Positions 24,785 to 35,191 of a stretch of 64,000 bases of DNA are shown here, piece by piece. The position numbers were made by a program, and so were the translations under genes. Under the pieces are notes generated by a model. That model had not been told where the DNA came from. It ran no database searches and saw only the letters and a program-made list of their open reading frames with translations. This DNA is from Sedimentibacter sp. MB35-C1. GTDB lineage: Bacteria > Bacillota > Clostridia > Tissierellales > Sedimentibacteraceae. The stretch spans positions 1,302,001 to 1,366,000 of the forward strand of contig NZ_CP133188.1 in assembly GCF_030913635.1 (NCBI RefSeq), written 5' to 3'. Within the stretch, counting starts at the first letter, position 1. Each line of letters starts with the position of its first letter.

Positions 24785-25372
24785 ATGTATAAAAAATTTT
24801 TAAACAATATATTGATGAGTGAAAAGCCTTCGAAAGGCATTTATAGACTTATAGAAACAAATGAAATTATGGAAGTCATTCCTGAGCTGATGGAACTGAA
24901 GGGGTTTGATCAGCGTACTCCCTACCATGATAAAGATGTTCTTGATCATACCATGGCTGTTCTTGATTCAATTAAGCCAAAGCTTCACTTGAGGATGGCA
25001 GCTCTGCTTCATGATATAAGCAAGCCTGAGTGCTTTACAATTGATTCTAAGGGAAGAGGTCATTTTTATGGACATCATATAAAATCAGCAGAAAAAAGTG
25101 AAAAAATACTTAAACGGATGGGGTATGATGAAAAGTTTATAGATGAAGTCACTATACTTATTAAGTATCATTACATAAAAGAAATTATTTCAAATGTAAA
25201 AGAAAACGGAATTAAAAAATTCATAGATTCAGTAGGAGAAGACCGTCTTGACGATATGCTTGAGCTAATAAGAGCAGATATGTCAGGCAAGCCGGATAAC
25301 GGGAATTTGAAGGTTGTACAAAAGCTGGCGAAGCTTACTAAAGAATATATGAACGAAAAATATGACGAATAA
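24785..25372 (+). CDS. HD-domain phosphohydrolase related to the CCA-enzyme HD part
   Basis: This 195-residue protein has the HD metal sites in LDHTMAVLD, LLHDISKPECF and GHHIKSAEKSEKIL. The N-terminal part (ETNEIMEVIPELMELKGFDQ) and the FYGHH segment are very like the C-terminal HD domain of bacterial CCA-adding enzymes, but the nucleotidyltransferase half is absent. It is therefore a free-standing HD phosphohydrolase, perhaps acting on cyclic or phosphorylated nucleotides or tRNA ends. GTGAGGAGA precedes the ATG. Confidence 0.85.
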   Translation: MYKKFLNNILMSEKPSKGIYRLIETNEIMEVIPELMELKGFDQRTPYHDKDVLDHTMAVLDSIKPKLHLRMAALLHDISKPECFTIDSKGRGHFYGHHIKSAEKSEKILKRMGYDEKFIDEVTILIKYHYIKEIISNVKENGIKKFIDSVGEDRLDDMLELIRADMSGKPDNGNLKVVQKLAKLTKEYMNEKYDE

Positions 25373-25453
25373 ATATTGCAGCAAGTTAAGGGTCAGCCTA
25401 ATGGCTATCATTATGCTGACATTTCCCAGAGAACTTTTTTGCAAAGATGATTT

Positions 25454-26644
25454 TTACATTAAATTCATATAACATTTCCATTGCAGAATTCTCAATACAG
25501 ATTCATTGATTCTATCTTTAGAGACATCGCCTGCTTCTAGTGCATTCAATAACACATTAAAGCTATTTTCAAAATCAGTTACGATAATCATGTCATTTCC
25601 GGCCATCAATGCCATAACTTCAGGGGGCAGCTCAGTGTTAAGCTGTGCTATTGCACCCATGGAAAGGTCATCTGTCATTATAATTCCTGTAAAATTCAAA
25701 TCATTTCTCAGGATATCAATGACATTTTTTGATAGAGAGGCAGGCAGATTTTTACCTATTGCTTCGACTATGTTGTGAGAAACAAGAATGCTTTCTGCTC
25801 CTGCTTCAATTCCGGCTTTGAAGGGAAGAAAATCACTTTTTATAAACTGCTCGTATGGGCGGGAATCATGCGCCGAACTGTTATGAGTATCGGTGTTGTT
25901 TCCGTATCCTGGGAAGTGCTTTAAGGTTGAGGATATGCCTGTCTCCTTCATGGCTTCGACCACGTTTATTACATACTCAGATGTTTCATCAGCACTTTTT
26001 CCTAATGTTCTTAAGTTTATGAAATCCGATTCGTTTTCAGATACGTCAGCAACAGGAGCCAGATTCAAGTTTATTCCAAGGTCTAGCAAAAGCTGCGATT
26101 TTTCTTTCGCGTCTTTTTTTATTTCCTCAAATCCTCCTATTGCATAAAGCTCTTGAGGAGATTTGAACTTTTCAGTGGCAAGAAGTGGATTTAAACTTAC
26201 TCTTACTACTGTTCCTCCCTCTTCATCAACGCCTATTATCATAGGTATGCTGCCGCTTTTCTGATAGTAGCTTATATTTTCTGTTACCTGTTCTTTTGTT
26301 TTCTGTAAAAAATCTTTTCCAAACAATATAAAGCCGCCCGGCTTCATTGAAAGAAAATTATCGAGTTGTTCTTCATCCGGGCATCTAACAAGGAACATTT
26401 GTCCGATTTTTTCTTCTGTTGACATTGAGTCTAATATGTTTAATGCCTGTTGTCTGTATTTGTTAAAAATGCCTGTATCTTTCTGTTGAGAATCTTTCTC
26501 GGGTTCTTCAGGTTCCGGCTGCTGTGCGGGTTCTTCTGCCGGCGGAACAAAAGTATCGTTTCCTCCATCTGTATCCGGTGGTGACGATATCAATGAGCAG
26601 CCCGACAATACTAAAGTTATTATGAGTACTAAAATTTTATTCAT
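25454..26644 (-). CDS. nagZ: Beta-N-acetylhexosaminidase (GH3), lipoprotein
   Basis: This 396-residue glycoside hydrolase family 3 enzyme carries a lipoprotein signal with lipobox LSGC, then a Pro/Glu-rich linker and the TIM-barrel domain. Conserved NagZ motifs are GFILFGKDF, GVDEEGGTVVR, the KHFPGYGNNTDTH catalytic loop (His as acid/base) and MTDDLSMGAI (Asp nucleophile). It removes N-acetylglucosamine from wall fragments at the outer face. The C-terminal domain of two-domain GH3 enzymes is absent, as is normal for NagZ. Confidence 0.94.
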   Translation of the reverse strand: MNKILVLIITLVLSGCSLISSPPDTDGGNDTFVPPAEEPAQQPEPEEPEKDSQQKDTGIFNKYRQQALNILDSMSTEEKIGQMFLVRCPDEEQLDNFLSMKPGGFILFGKDFLQKTKEQVTENISYYQKSGSIPMIIGVDEEGGTVVRVSLNPLLATEKFKSPQELYAIGGFEEIKKDAKEKSQLLLDLGINLNLAPVADVSENESDFINLRTLGKSADETSEYVINVVEAMKETGISSTLKHFPGYGNNTDTHNSSAHDSRPYEQFIKSDFLPFKAGIEAGAESILVSHNIVEAIGKNLPASLSKNVIDILRNDLNFTGIIMTDDLSMGAIAQLNTELPPEVMALMAGNDMIIVTDFENSFNVLLNALEAGDVSKDRINESVLRILQWKCYMNLM

Positions 26645-26722
26645 GTTTTACTCCGATTATAGTGATATCAATAATATTACCATACAAAATAACTTTATCA
26701 AATTAAAAAAATATGGAAACAA

Positions 26723-26751
26723 AAAGCGGGTACTTTTAAGTGACCCGCTTT
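26723..26751 (-). terminator. Terminator of the stalk-domain gene
   Basis: AAAGCGGGT/ACCCGCTTT stem; on the minus strand it is followed by five T residues. Confidence 0.85.
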
Positions 26752-26756
26752 AAAAT

Positions 26757-28154
26757 TTATTGAATTGTATCTTCTTCAGGTTCAGTAGTTTCAGTTTCAA
26801 CAGCAGTTTCAGCATCAGTTTCAGTTTCAGCTTCAATCTGATCTTCAAGTTCCTGCATCATCTCTGATATATCAGTTGCATTCAGAGCTTCTTCAGGAAT
26901 TTCAAAGTCCTCTGCTTCATTAATATTTTTTATTTCCATCTGCATTGTTGCTTTCATTTGCTTCAACATTTCCAATTCGCTCTGAGGTACTTCTCCCATC
27001 ATAGCAGTCATATTATCCATCATAGAAAGTACAAGGCTGCCTAAATCAGCTTCATATTTAACAATTTCACCTGACTCTTCGTCAATATATACGATGTATA
27101 CTAAATCTCCGATTCCTCCATCTGCAAGTCCCTTAATCATTTCTGCAGTTAATATATCCTGCTCGTTTTCTGAAGCAGACATTTCGTCAATATATTCTCC
27201 GAAGATATCCTTGAAGATTTCGTTTGAAAGTGTATATTGCATTCTCAGCATTGACTTGCCTGATTCATCCTCATATTTTCCGAAATATTTTATATCTTTG
27301 ATGTATTTTTCTGATAATTCTTGATTTGCTTTTATTGTTTCAGCGTTGTATTTAAGCAGACCAGAAAACATTTCGTCTTCATATTCGGATTTCATCCATG
27401 TGGTAGAATCGTCTTGGTCTTTTATTCCCATATATGTAGTAAAGGTTGTATCATCAGAAACCATGTACATGTCCATTACAGGCTGAGTGATTTCTTGATC
27501 CATCACATTCATCACAATGTTTGAATTAATCTTTGCCTTTAATGCCGGCTCCATAAATATAGTCATATACATTTTCATATCCATATCTACTGATTGAACA
27601 CTTCCAGCATCATCTGCAACAGGTATTGACATATTTACCAGTATATCGGCATCATAGTTTTTCCAGTCATATGATTTGTTGGTAGCTTCTTTTAAGATTG
27701 TTTCAGCATCAACAGGTTCGGTAGCTATAACGACTGTTTTTAAGTTCTGATCCCATTCAACAGATGAACCGAAGGCTTCAACAACAGCTCTTATGGGAAG
27801 GTATGTCTTGCTGTTGACAATTTTAGCTGCTGTGTCATTTGCTTTCTGTTCTCCGTTTACTATTATGTAATCTTGGTCAATTGGAACTTCCACAGTGGTA
27901 TCATCTTTAACTGCTGTGGCAATGCGGTTGTCATTGTCCCATTCAACATTTGCGCCATAAGCTTCAAGAGCTTTCCTGAACGGAACAAGAGTTCGTCCGT
28001 TTTCATCTACGAATGGCATACCTGTATCTTCTGAAAATTCAACGCCTACAGAATCTATTCTCACAGAAATTGTATCTGTAGTTTGTGCAAAGGCTGTAGC
28101 CTGTGCTAATGCTAATATTAATACTAAACTTAGCAATAAAGTAATTTTTTTCAT
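26757..28154 (-). CDS. Stalk-domain (copper amine oxidase N-like) surface protein
   Basis: This 465-residue protein has a signal peptide (1-23). Two tandem stalk repeats follow: residues about 45-75 (NGRTLVPFRKALEAYGANVEW) and about 100-145 (NSKTYLPIRAVVEAFGSSVEW). The rest, about residues 155-430, resembles DUF6612-type domains built like LolA/lipoprotein-like folds (DMDMKMYMTIFMEPALKAKI). The last 30 residues are acidic and Thr/Glu-rich. It is secreted; no enzymatic residues are evident. A structural or sensor role at the wall is possible. Confidence 0.83.
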   Translation of the reverse strand: MKKITLLLSLVLILALAQATAFAQTTDTISVRIDSVGVEFSEDTGMPFVDENGRTLVPFRKALEAYGANVEWDNDNRIATAVKDDTTVEVPIDQDYIIVNGEQKANDTAAKIVNSKTYLPIRAVVEAFGSSVEWDQNLKTVVIATEPVDAETILKEATNKSYDWKNYDADILVNMSIPVADDAGSVQSVDMDMKMYMTIFMEPALKAKINSNIVMNVMDQEITQPVMDMYMVSDDTTFTTYMGIKDQDDSTTWMKSEYEDEMFSGLLKYNAETIKANQELSEKYIKDIKYFGKYEDESGKSMLRMQYTLSNEIFKDIFGEYIDEMSASENEQDILTAEMIKGLADGGIGDLVYIVYIDEESGEIVKYEADLGSLVLSMMDNMTAMMGEVPQSELEMLKQMKATMQMEIKNINEAEDFEIPEEALNATDISEMMQELEDQIEAETETDAETAVETETTEPEEDTIQ

Positions 28155-28272
28155 ATTATCCTCCTATTTTTGTTGCTTTATATAATGATATATTAATGTC
28201 AAATAAAAATCAATACATGATTTATTACAGAAAACGGTATTATTTATAACATTTTACATAATCTTTGAATGA

Positions 28273-29835
<1,563 letters not shown>

Positions 29836-29913
29836 CGAGGTACTTCATAAAATATATGAAATTTACTATATATGAATTTTTTAATTATTGAAAATAATAT
29901 TGGAGGATTTATA

Positions 29914-31152
29914 ATGGACACAAATTTTTTTGTTAACAACAGGATGAGATTTTCTGAAAGAATGAAGGATTGTTCATCTGCGGTATTTTTTTCCGGCAGA
30001 GCACCAAGGGAAAGCGCTGATCAATTGTATGACTTTTCAGTGAATAGAAATTTTTTCTATCTTACAGGAATAGATAGAGAAGACATGATACTTTTAATTG
30101 AAAAAATTAATGGGAAGATTACAGAAACTTTGTATATTCCTCCTGTTGACGAGCACTTTGAAAAATGGTTCGGAATTTTAATGAGAAAAGACGAAGCGAC
30201 TCAGGTATCAGGGATAAAATCAATTCAGAATAAAAATGAATTCATGGATCAGTTTGCAAAAAAACTTTCATCTTCTGACAGACCGGACAATGTATATGTA
30301 TTTTCATATATAACAGGTGCAGATGAATCCTATGACCACGACAGAAAGCTTGCACATTGGATGAAAAATCAATTCCCAGCTATTAATATAAAAAATTCGC
30401 TTGATTTGATGATTGAGTTAAGAAGCTCCAAAACAGAAGATGAAGTGAATGAAATTAAGACTGCAATAGGGTACACAAAGGAAGCATTGGAATTTGTAAT
30501 GAAGAATTTGAAGCCAGGGAAATTTGAATACCAGGTTAAGGCAGATTTTGAGTACCAGTTGCAACTCAGAGGGTCAAGACCAAGCTTCAAGACAATTGGA
30601 GCGTCTGGCGAAAAAGCGGTAATTCTGCACTACGTAGACCTGAAACAAAAAATAAAGGACGGAAGCCTGATACTTCTTGACTTAGGAGCTTTATCCAACA
30701 ACTATGCTTCAGATATTACAAGAACTTACCCTGCAAACGGAAAATTCAGCCAGAGGCAAAAAGATATATATAACATAGTATTGGAGGCACAGGATGTAAC
30801 CATAGATGCCATGCATGTGGGAGCCTCAGAAATTGCTGTGAATGATGCGGTTAAGAAGCATTTTGCAAAGGGGCTGAAAGCTTTGAACATTATCAGAGAA
30901 GATGCAGATGTAGATAAATATTATTATCACAGTATAGGTCATCCTTTAGGACTTGATGTACATGATTTGAGAAGAAGAGACAAAACTATGCAGGAAAACA
31001 ATGTGTACACTGTTGAGCCGGGCCTTTATATTAAGGAAGAGGGCATAGGCATAAGAATAGAGGATGATGTATGGGTTACTAAAAAAGGTATAATCAATCT
31101 CTCTAGCGATATTATTAAGACTGTTAATGATATTGAGAATTTTATGAAATAA
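29914..31152 (+). CDS. pepP: Xaa-Pro aminopeptidase (M24B)
   Basis: This 412-residue protein starts at ATG 29914 after TTGGAGG. It has the N-terminal creatinase-like domain (FSGRAPRESADQLYDFSVNR) and the C-terminal pita-bread domain. The five metal ligands are visible: Asp in LLDLGALSNNY, Asp in YASDITRTYP, His in SIGHPLGLDVHD, Glu in TVEPGLYIK and Glu in GIRIEDD. It removes N-terminal residues before proline in the cytoplasm. It lies 78 bases after glpK, with no terminator seen between them. Confidence 0.95.
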   Translation: MDTNFFVNNRMRFSERMKDCSSAVFFSGRAPRESADQLYDFSVNRNFFYLTGIDREDMILLIEKINGKITETLYIPPVDEHFEKWFGILMRKDEATQVSGIKSIQNKNEFMDQFAKKLSSSDRPDNVYVFSYITGADESYDHDRKLAHWMKNQFPAINIKNSLDLMIELRSSKTEDEVNEIKTAIGYTKEALEFVMKNLKPGKFEYQVKADFEYQLQLRGSRPSFKTIGASGEKAVILHYVDLKQKIKDGSLILLDLGALSNNYASDITRTYPANGKFSQRQKDIYNIVLEAQDVTIDAMHVGASEIAVNDAVKKHFAKGLKALNIIREDADVDKYYYHSIGHPLGLDVHDLRRRDKTMQENNVYTVEPGLYIKEEGIGIRIEDDVWVTKKGIINLSSDIIKTVNDIENFMK

Positions 31153-31213
31153 AATTTCAGAATACGTAATTCCTATATTAAAATTATATATAGAAGGCTA
31201 ATTAAAAACATAT

Positions 31214-31248
31214 AAAAAACGCGGGAAAAATATTTTTCTGCGTTTTTT
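31214..31248 (+). terminator. Terminator
   Basis: AAAACGC.G.AAAAAT pairs with ATTTTTC.GCGTTTTTT; it has a long stem and T-run after pepP. Confidence 0.85.
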
Positions 31249-31345
31249 ATATAAAAATAAAGTTGATGACATAAACTGTTAGTTGATACAGATTGTGGAC
31301 TTTAGTGTTATATAATTAACATATACAAAATTATGGAGGTTTATA

Positions 31346-32788
31346 ATGGCTAAAGTTTATAAGGATTTAAGAGAATTCTTAGAAGTGCTTGAGGCAGAAG
31401 GTCAGCTTGTAAGGGTGAAAGAAGAAGTTAACCCAGAACCGGACATTGCCGCAGCAGGACGTGCCGCTTCAAATTTAGGCAAAAACCAGCCGGCAGTACT
31501 GTTTGAAAAAGTCAAAGGATACAAGCATAGCGTAGTAACTAATGTTCACGGATCGTGGCAAAATCATGCTCTTATGCTGGGACTTGACAAGAACACATCA
31601 ACAAAGGATCAATTCTACGAATTAAACAAAAGATGGGACAAGTTTCCAGTGCCGCCTAATGTAGTAAAAAGAGAAGAAGCACCATGTAAGGAAAATGTTA
31701 TTGACAAAGATATTAACTTGTTTGATGTCCTTCCGTTGTACCGAATAAATGATCAAGACGGTGGTTTCTATATATCAAAGGCATCTGTAGTTACAGCGGA
31801 TCCTGAATTTCCAGATGATTTCAACAAGCTAAATGTCGGAACGTACCGCATTCAGGTAAAAGATAAGGACAGAGTTGGAATACAGGCTCTTTCAATGCAT
31901 GATATAGCAGTGCAGTTGGAAAAAGCAGAAGCAGAAAACAAAGAGCTTCCTATAGCTATTACAATTGGTAATAACCCGTTAGTTACTTTTATGGCAAGTA
32001 CTCCTGTTGGTTACAGCCAAAATGAATATGAATTTGTAGGGGCATTGCAGGATGGAGTTCCAACAGACATAGTTAAATCAGATTTATATGATCATTTATA
32101 TGTTCCAGCAGGTTCAGAGGTTGTTTTGGAAGGACATATAATTCCAAGAGTAAGAACTGTTGAAGGACCTTTTGGAGAATTCCCTGGTTCTTATTCAGGA
32201 TCAAGATTGCAGTGTGAAGTTCAAATAGATAGGATAACACATAGAACAAATCCAATATTTGAAAATCTCTACTTAGGTATTCCTTGGACTGAAATTGATT
32301 ACTTAATGGCATTAAATACAAGCGTTCCGTTATATAAGCAGTTAAAAGAAACAATGCCGGAAGTTGTTGCAGTTAACGCTATGTACACTCATGGTATCGG
32401 AGCTATTATATCTACAAAGGTTCGTTACGGAGGGTATGCTAAGGGTGTTGCATTTAGACTACTGTCAACTCCTCACGGAATGCCTTATTCAAAGATTGTA
32501 ATAGTTGTTGATGAATTTGTTGACCCATTCAATCTGGAACAGGTTATGTGGGCATTAACTACAAGAGTTCATCCAAGCAAGGACGTTTCAATAATTGAAA
32601 ACTGCCCTGGTATGCCTCTTGATCCATCAACAAATCCTCCGGGAATGCATACGAAAATGATAATTGATGCAACTACTCCTGTTCCGCCGGAACCTAATCC
32701 TAGAGAAACACAAATACTGGAACCGCCTGCTGGAACTGATGAGTGGGAAGAAAAATTAAAAGAGTTACTAAAAAATCTTAACAATTAA
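31346..32788 (+). CDS. shdC: UbiD-family hydroxyarylic acid decarboxylase, catalytic subunit
   Basis: This 480-residue protein is a UbiD-type decarboxylase that uses prenylated FMN to remove (or add) CO2 on aromatic acids. It has the conserved PEPDIAAAGRAASN start, the PVGYSQNEYEFVGALQ segment, the GPFGEFPGSYSG catalytic loop with Glu, and EIDYLMALNTSVPLYKQL. The genes after it are a small zinc-ribbon subunit D, a transporter and UbiX, i.e. the B-C-D set of reversible hydroxybenzoate/vanillate decarboxylases (bsd, vdc, shd). The N terminus strongly resembles the 4-hydroxybenzoate decarboxylase of Sedimentibacter as I remember it. Substrate is inferred. Ribosome site ATGGAGG. Confidence 0.93.
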   Translation: MAKVYKDLREFLEVLEAEGQLVRVKEEVNPEPDIAAAGRAASNLGKNQPAVLFEKVKGYKHSVVTNVHGSWQNHALMLGLDKNTSTKDQFYELNKRWDKFPVPPNVVKREEAPCKENVIDKDINLFDVLPLYRINDQDGGFYISKASVVTADPEFPDDFNKLNVGTYRIQVKDKDRVGIQALSMHDIAVQLEKAEAENKELPIAITIGNNPLVTFMASTPVGYSQNEYEFVGALQDGVPTDIVKSDLYDHLYVPAGSEVVLEGHIIPRVRTVEGPFGEFPGSYSGSRLQCEVQIDRITHRTNPIFENLYLGIPWTEIDYLMALNTSVPLYKQLKETMPEVVAVNAMYTHGIGAIISTKVRYGGYAKGVAFRLLSTPHGMPYSKIVIVVDEFVDPFNLEQVMWALTTRVHPSKDVSIIENCPGMPLDPSTNPPGMHTKMIIDATTPVPPEPNPRETQILEPPAGTDEWEEKLKELLKNLNN

Positions 32789-32804
32789 TAAGGAGGCAAT
32801 TATT

Positions 32805-33011
32805 ATGAAGTGTCCACGTTGTGAGTCGGATAAAATAAAAAAAATTACCGATGCCCCGAAAGACAATGCATGGGAAGTGTATGTTTGCGAAAAGTGCTGG
32901 TATTCATGGCGTTCAACTGAAAACCCTGTTGTAATAGAAAAATTCAAATTGGATGATGAGAAAATTGCTCATATGGGTTTAATACCGCCAATTCCACCGC
33001 TGAAAAAGTAA
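32805..33011 (+). CDS. shdD: Hydroxyarylic acid decarboxylase subunit D
   Basis: This 68-codon gene encodes a small zinc-ribbon-like protein. Cys4 and Cys7 (CPRC) and Cys28 and Cys31 (CEKC) form a four-cysteine site, and the C terminus is HMGLIPPIPPLKK, typical of the D subunit of non-oxidative hydroxyarylic acid decarboxylases. The D subunit is needed for activity of such enzymes, but its exact role is not settled. It lies 16 bases after the catalytic subunit, with AAGGAGG as ribosome site. Confidence 0.93.
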   Translation: MKCPRCESDKIKKITDAPKDNAWEVYVCEKCWYSWRSTENPVVIEKFKLDDEKIAHMGLIPPIPPLKK

Positions 33012-33055
33012 ATATAAGAGGGCTTATGCCCTCTATTTTTTGAAAGGATATTATT

Positions 33056-34435
33056 ATGAATAAGAATAAAAAGCTATTAGGATTATTATTAGGCATTCTT
33101 GTAGCAATTGTTATAAACATTCTTCCATTGGAAGGCTTGTCAGCTCAAGGTAAAATGTGCTTGGGATTAACACTTATGACAGTAGTGTTCTGGGCTTTTC
33201 AAATCGTTCAGTCAGGCTATGCATCAGGACTTTATCTAGCACTGCTTGTTATATTTAATGTTGCTGAACCATCAGTCGTGTTCTCTCCTTGGGTTGGGAG
33301 CACAATGTACTTAGTAATCGGCGCGTATCTAATTGCTTCTGCCGTAAAAAGTTCTGGATTAGGAGAAAGAATAGCATATAAGTTTATAATAAAATTCGTA
33401 AGTTCTTATAGAAGTATTATTATATCTATATTTGTGCTTACTTTTATTTTAAGTATACTAATTCCTCATCCTTGGCCAAGAGCTTTTCTAATTATGTCAG
33501 TTATGGCAGTAGTAATAAAAAGCGCAAATGTTCCTAAGGAGGATGCAATTAAAATAGGATTCACTGTTTTTGCATCATCTGTTCCTGTTTCAATGATATT
33601 TTTAACCGGAGACAGTGTTATTAATCCTCTGGCAGCACAGGCATCAGGAGAGTTAATAAGCTGGATGCAGTGGTTTGTCTACATGGGACCTCCCAACATT
33701 GTTGCAAGTATAATAACCTGCTTACTGATTCTCGTATTATTTAAACCGACTAAAGAAATTATAATAAATAAAGAAGAGATAAAAGAAAAACTAGATTCTC
33801 TGGGACAAATATCAGGTATAGAAAAAAGAACAATTATATGGCTTGCTATTGCAGTTGTGTTGTGGATGACAGATTCCATACACGGTATAAATATAGGATG
33901 GATTACACTTCTCATAGCCATGCTGATGAGTTTACCTGCTATTGGAGGGGTACTTACACCGAAGCAGTGGGGGGAAGTACCGGTACATGTGCTTTTGTTT
34001 CTAACCGCAGCCATGACAATAGGAAAGGTTGGAGGAGTAACCGGTATGAATACATGGATAGCAGACACTATCTTGCCTTCATCAATTCCTGAAAATCCGT
34101 ATATACTGGCAGTTATAATAGCAGTAATATCCATGGGAATACATATGTTCTTGGGAAGTGTAATAGCCGTAATGGGAATAGCTATTCCAGCTCTGTTAAT
34201 ATTTACTGAACCTATGGGAATAAGTCCTATAATAACTACATTACTGGTATATACTTCAATCGGTATACACTACATTCTTCCTTTCCACCATTTGAATATG
34301 CTTGTGGGACAAGGAGAAGAAAACGGTATGTATGGGCAAAAAGAAGTAATGAAGCTGGGAATCCCATTGATTGCGGTAGTTTTTATAATTGTTTTGTTAG
34401 AAGTGCCATATTGGAAAATGATAGGTTTATTTTAA
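33056..34435 (+). CDS. SLC13/DASS-type anion transporter
   Basis: This 459-residue protein has about 12 membrane segments and the arrangement of the divalent anion-sodium symporter family. It includes the NPLAAQ motif after GDSVI in the first half and the SVIAVMGIAIPALL segment in the second, corresponding to the two re-entrant substrate hairpins. Lying between subunit D and UbiX, it most likely carries the aromatic acid substrate or product across the membrane. Ribosome site GAAAGG. Confidence 0.86.
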   Translation: MNKNKKLLGLLLGILVAIVINILPLEGLSAQGKMCLGLTLMTVVFWAFQIVQSGYASGLYLALLVIFNVAEPSVVFSPWVGSTMYLVIGAYLIASAVKSSGLGERIAYKFIIKFVSSYRSIIISIFVLTFILSILIPHPWPRAFLIMSVMAVVIKSANVPKEDAIKIGFTVFASSVPVSMIFLTGDSVINPLAAQASGELISWMQWFVYMGPPNIVASIITCLLILVLFKPTKEIIINKEEIKEKLDSLGQISGIEKRTIIWLAIAVVLWMTDSIHGINIGWITLLIAMLMSLPAIGGVLTPKQWGEVPVHVLLFLTAAMTIGKVGGVTGMNTWIADTILPSSIPENPYILAVIIAVISMGIHMFLGSVIAVMGIAIPALLIFTEPMGISPIITTLLVYTSIGIHYILPFHHLNMLVGQGEENGMYGQKEVMKLGIPLIAVVFIIVLLEVPYWKMIGLF

Positions 34436-34474
34436 TAAATAAAGAAAATATGTTTTATATATAGAGGAGAGATT

Positions 34475-35056
34475 ATGAGATTAGTTGTAGGAATTTCAGG
34501 TGCCAGCGGAGTAATACTTGGATACCATATGTTGAAGGCTTTAAAGGCTTACCCAGAATGTGAAACGCATCTGGTAATTTCTGAGGGAGCAAGAGTAACA
34601 TTTGGACTTGAAACAGAATTAAAGATTGAGGATGTGGAAAGCCTTGCTGATGTTGTTCACAGCAACAATAACCTGGCGGCTTCTATTTCAAGCGGCTCAT
34701 TCAGGACGGATGGAATGGTTGTTATACCCTGCAGCATGAAGACTTTATCAGGAATTGCATGCGGGTATGCAGAAAATTTGCTCATACGTGCAGCTGATGT
34801 ATGCTTAAAAGAAAATAGAAAAGTTGTGTTGGTTCCCAGAGAAATGCCATTTGGAAAGGTACATATAAGAAATATGAAGGAAGTTTCGGATTTAGGATGT
34901 GTTATAATTCCTCCTCTATTAACATTTTACAACAATCCTCAAACAATTGAGGAACAAGTTAATCATATAATAGGGAAAGTGCTCATGCAGTTTGGATTTG
35001 ACCACAAAAAATTTATCGCATGGGAAGGTAAAAGTTGTGGTGATTCGAAGCTTTAA
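34475..35056 (+). CDS. shdB: UbiX-family flavin prenyltransferase
   Basis: This 193-residue protein makes the prenylated FMN cofactor used by UbiD. It begins LVVGISGASGVILGYHML, the flavin-binding UbiX signature, and contains the conserved SFRTDGMVVIPCSMKTL and CLKENRKVVLVPREMPF segments. It corresponds to the B subunit (BsdB/VdcB/ShdB) of the decarboxylase set. It has a good AGAGGAGA site and follows the transporter by 39 bases, so the four genes form one operon. Confidence 0.94.
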   Translation: MRLVVGISGASGVILGYHMLKALKAYPECETHLVISEGARVTFGLETELKIEDVESLADVVHSNNNLAASISSGSFRTDGMVVIPCSMKTLSGIACGYAENLLIRAADVCLKENRKVVLVPREMPFGKVHIRNMKEVSDLGCVIIPPLLTFYNNPQTIEEQVNHIIGKVLMQFGFDHKKFIAWEGKSCGDSKL

Positions 35057-35191
35057 GCTGAGTGCACGCAATATATTGTTAATATAAATCACATAAAATT
35101 TGAAGATGTTCCCATTTTTACAATGTGCAAGTCTTATGTTTATAATATCATCTATGTGTCATATAAATTAATGAATGGGATGGTGTATATT

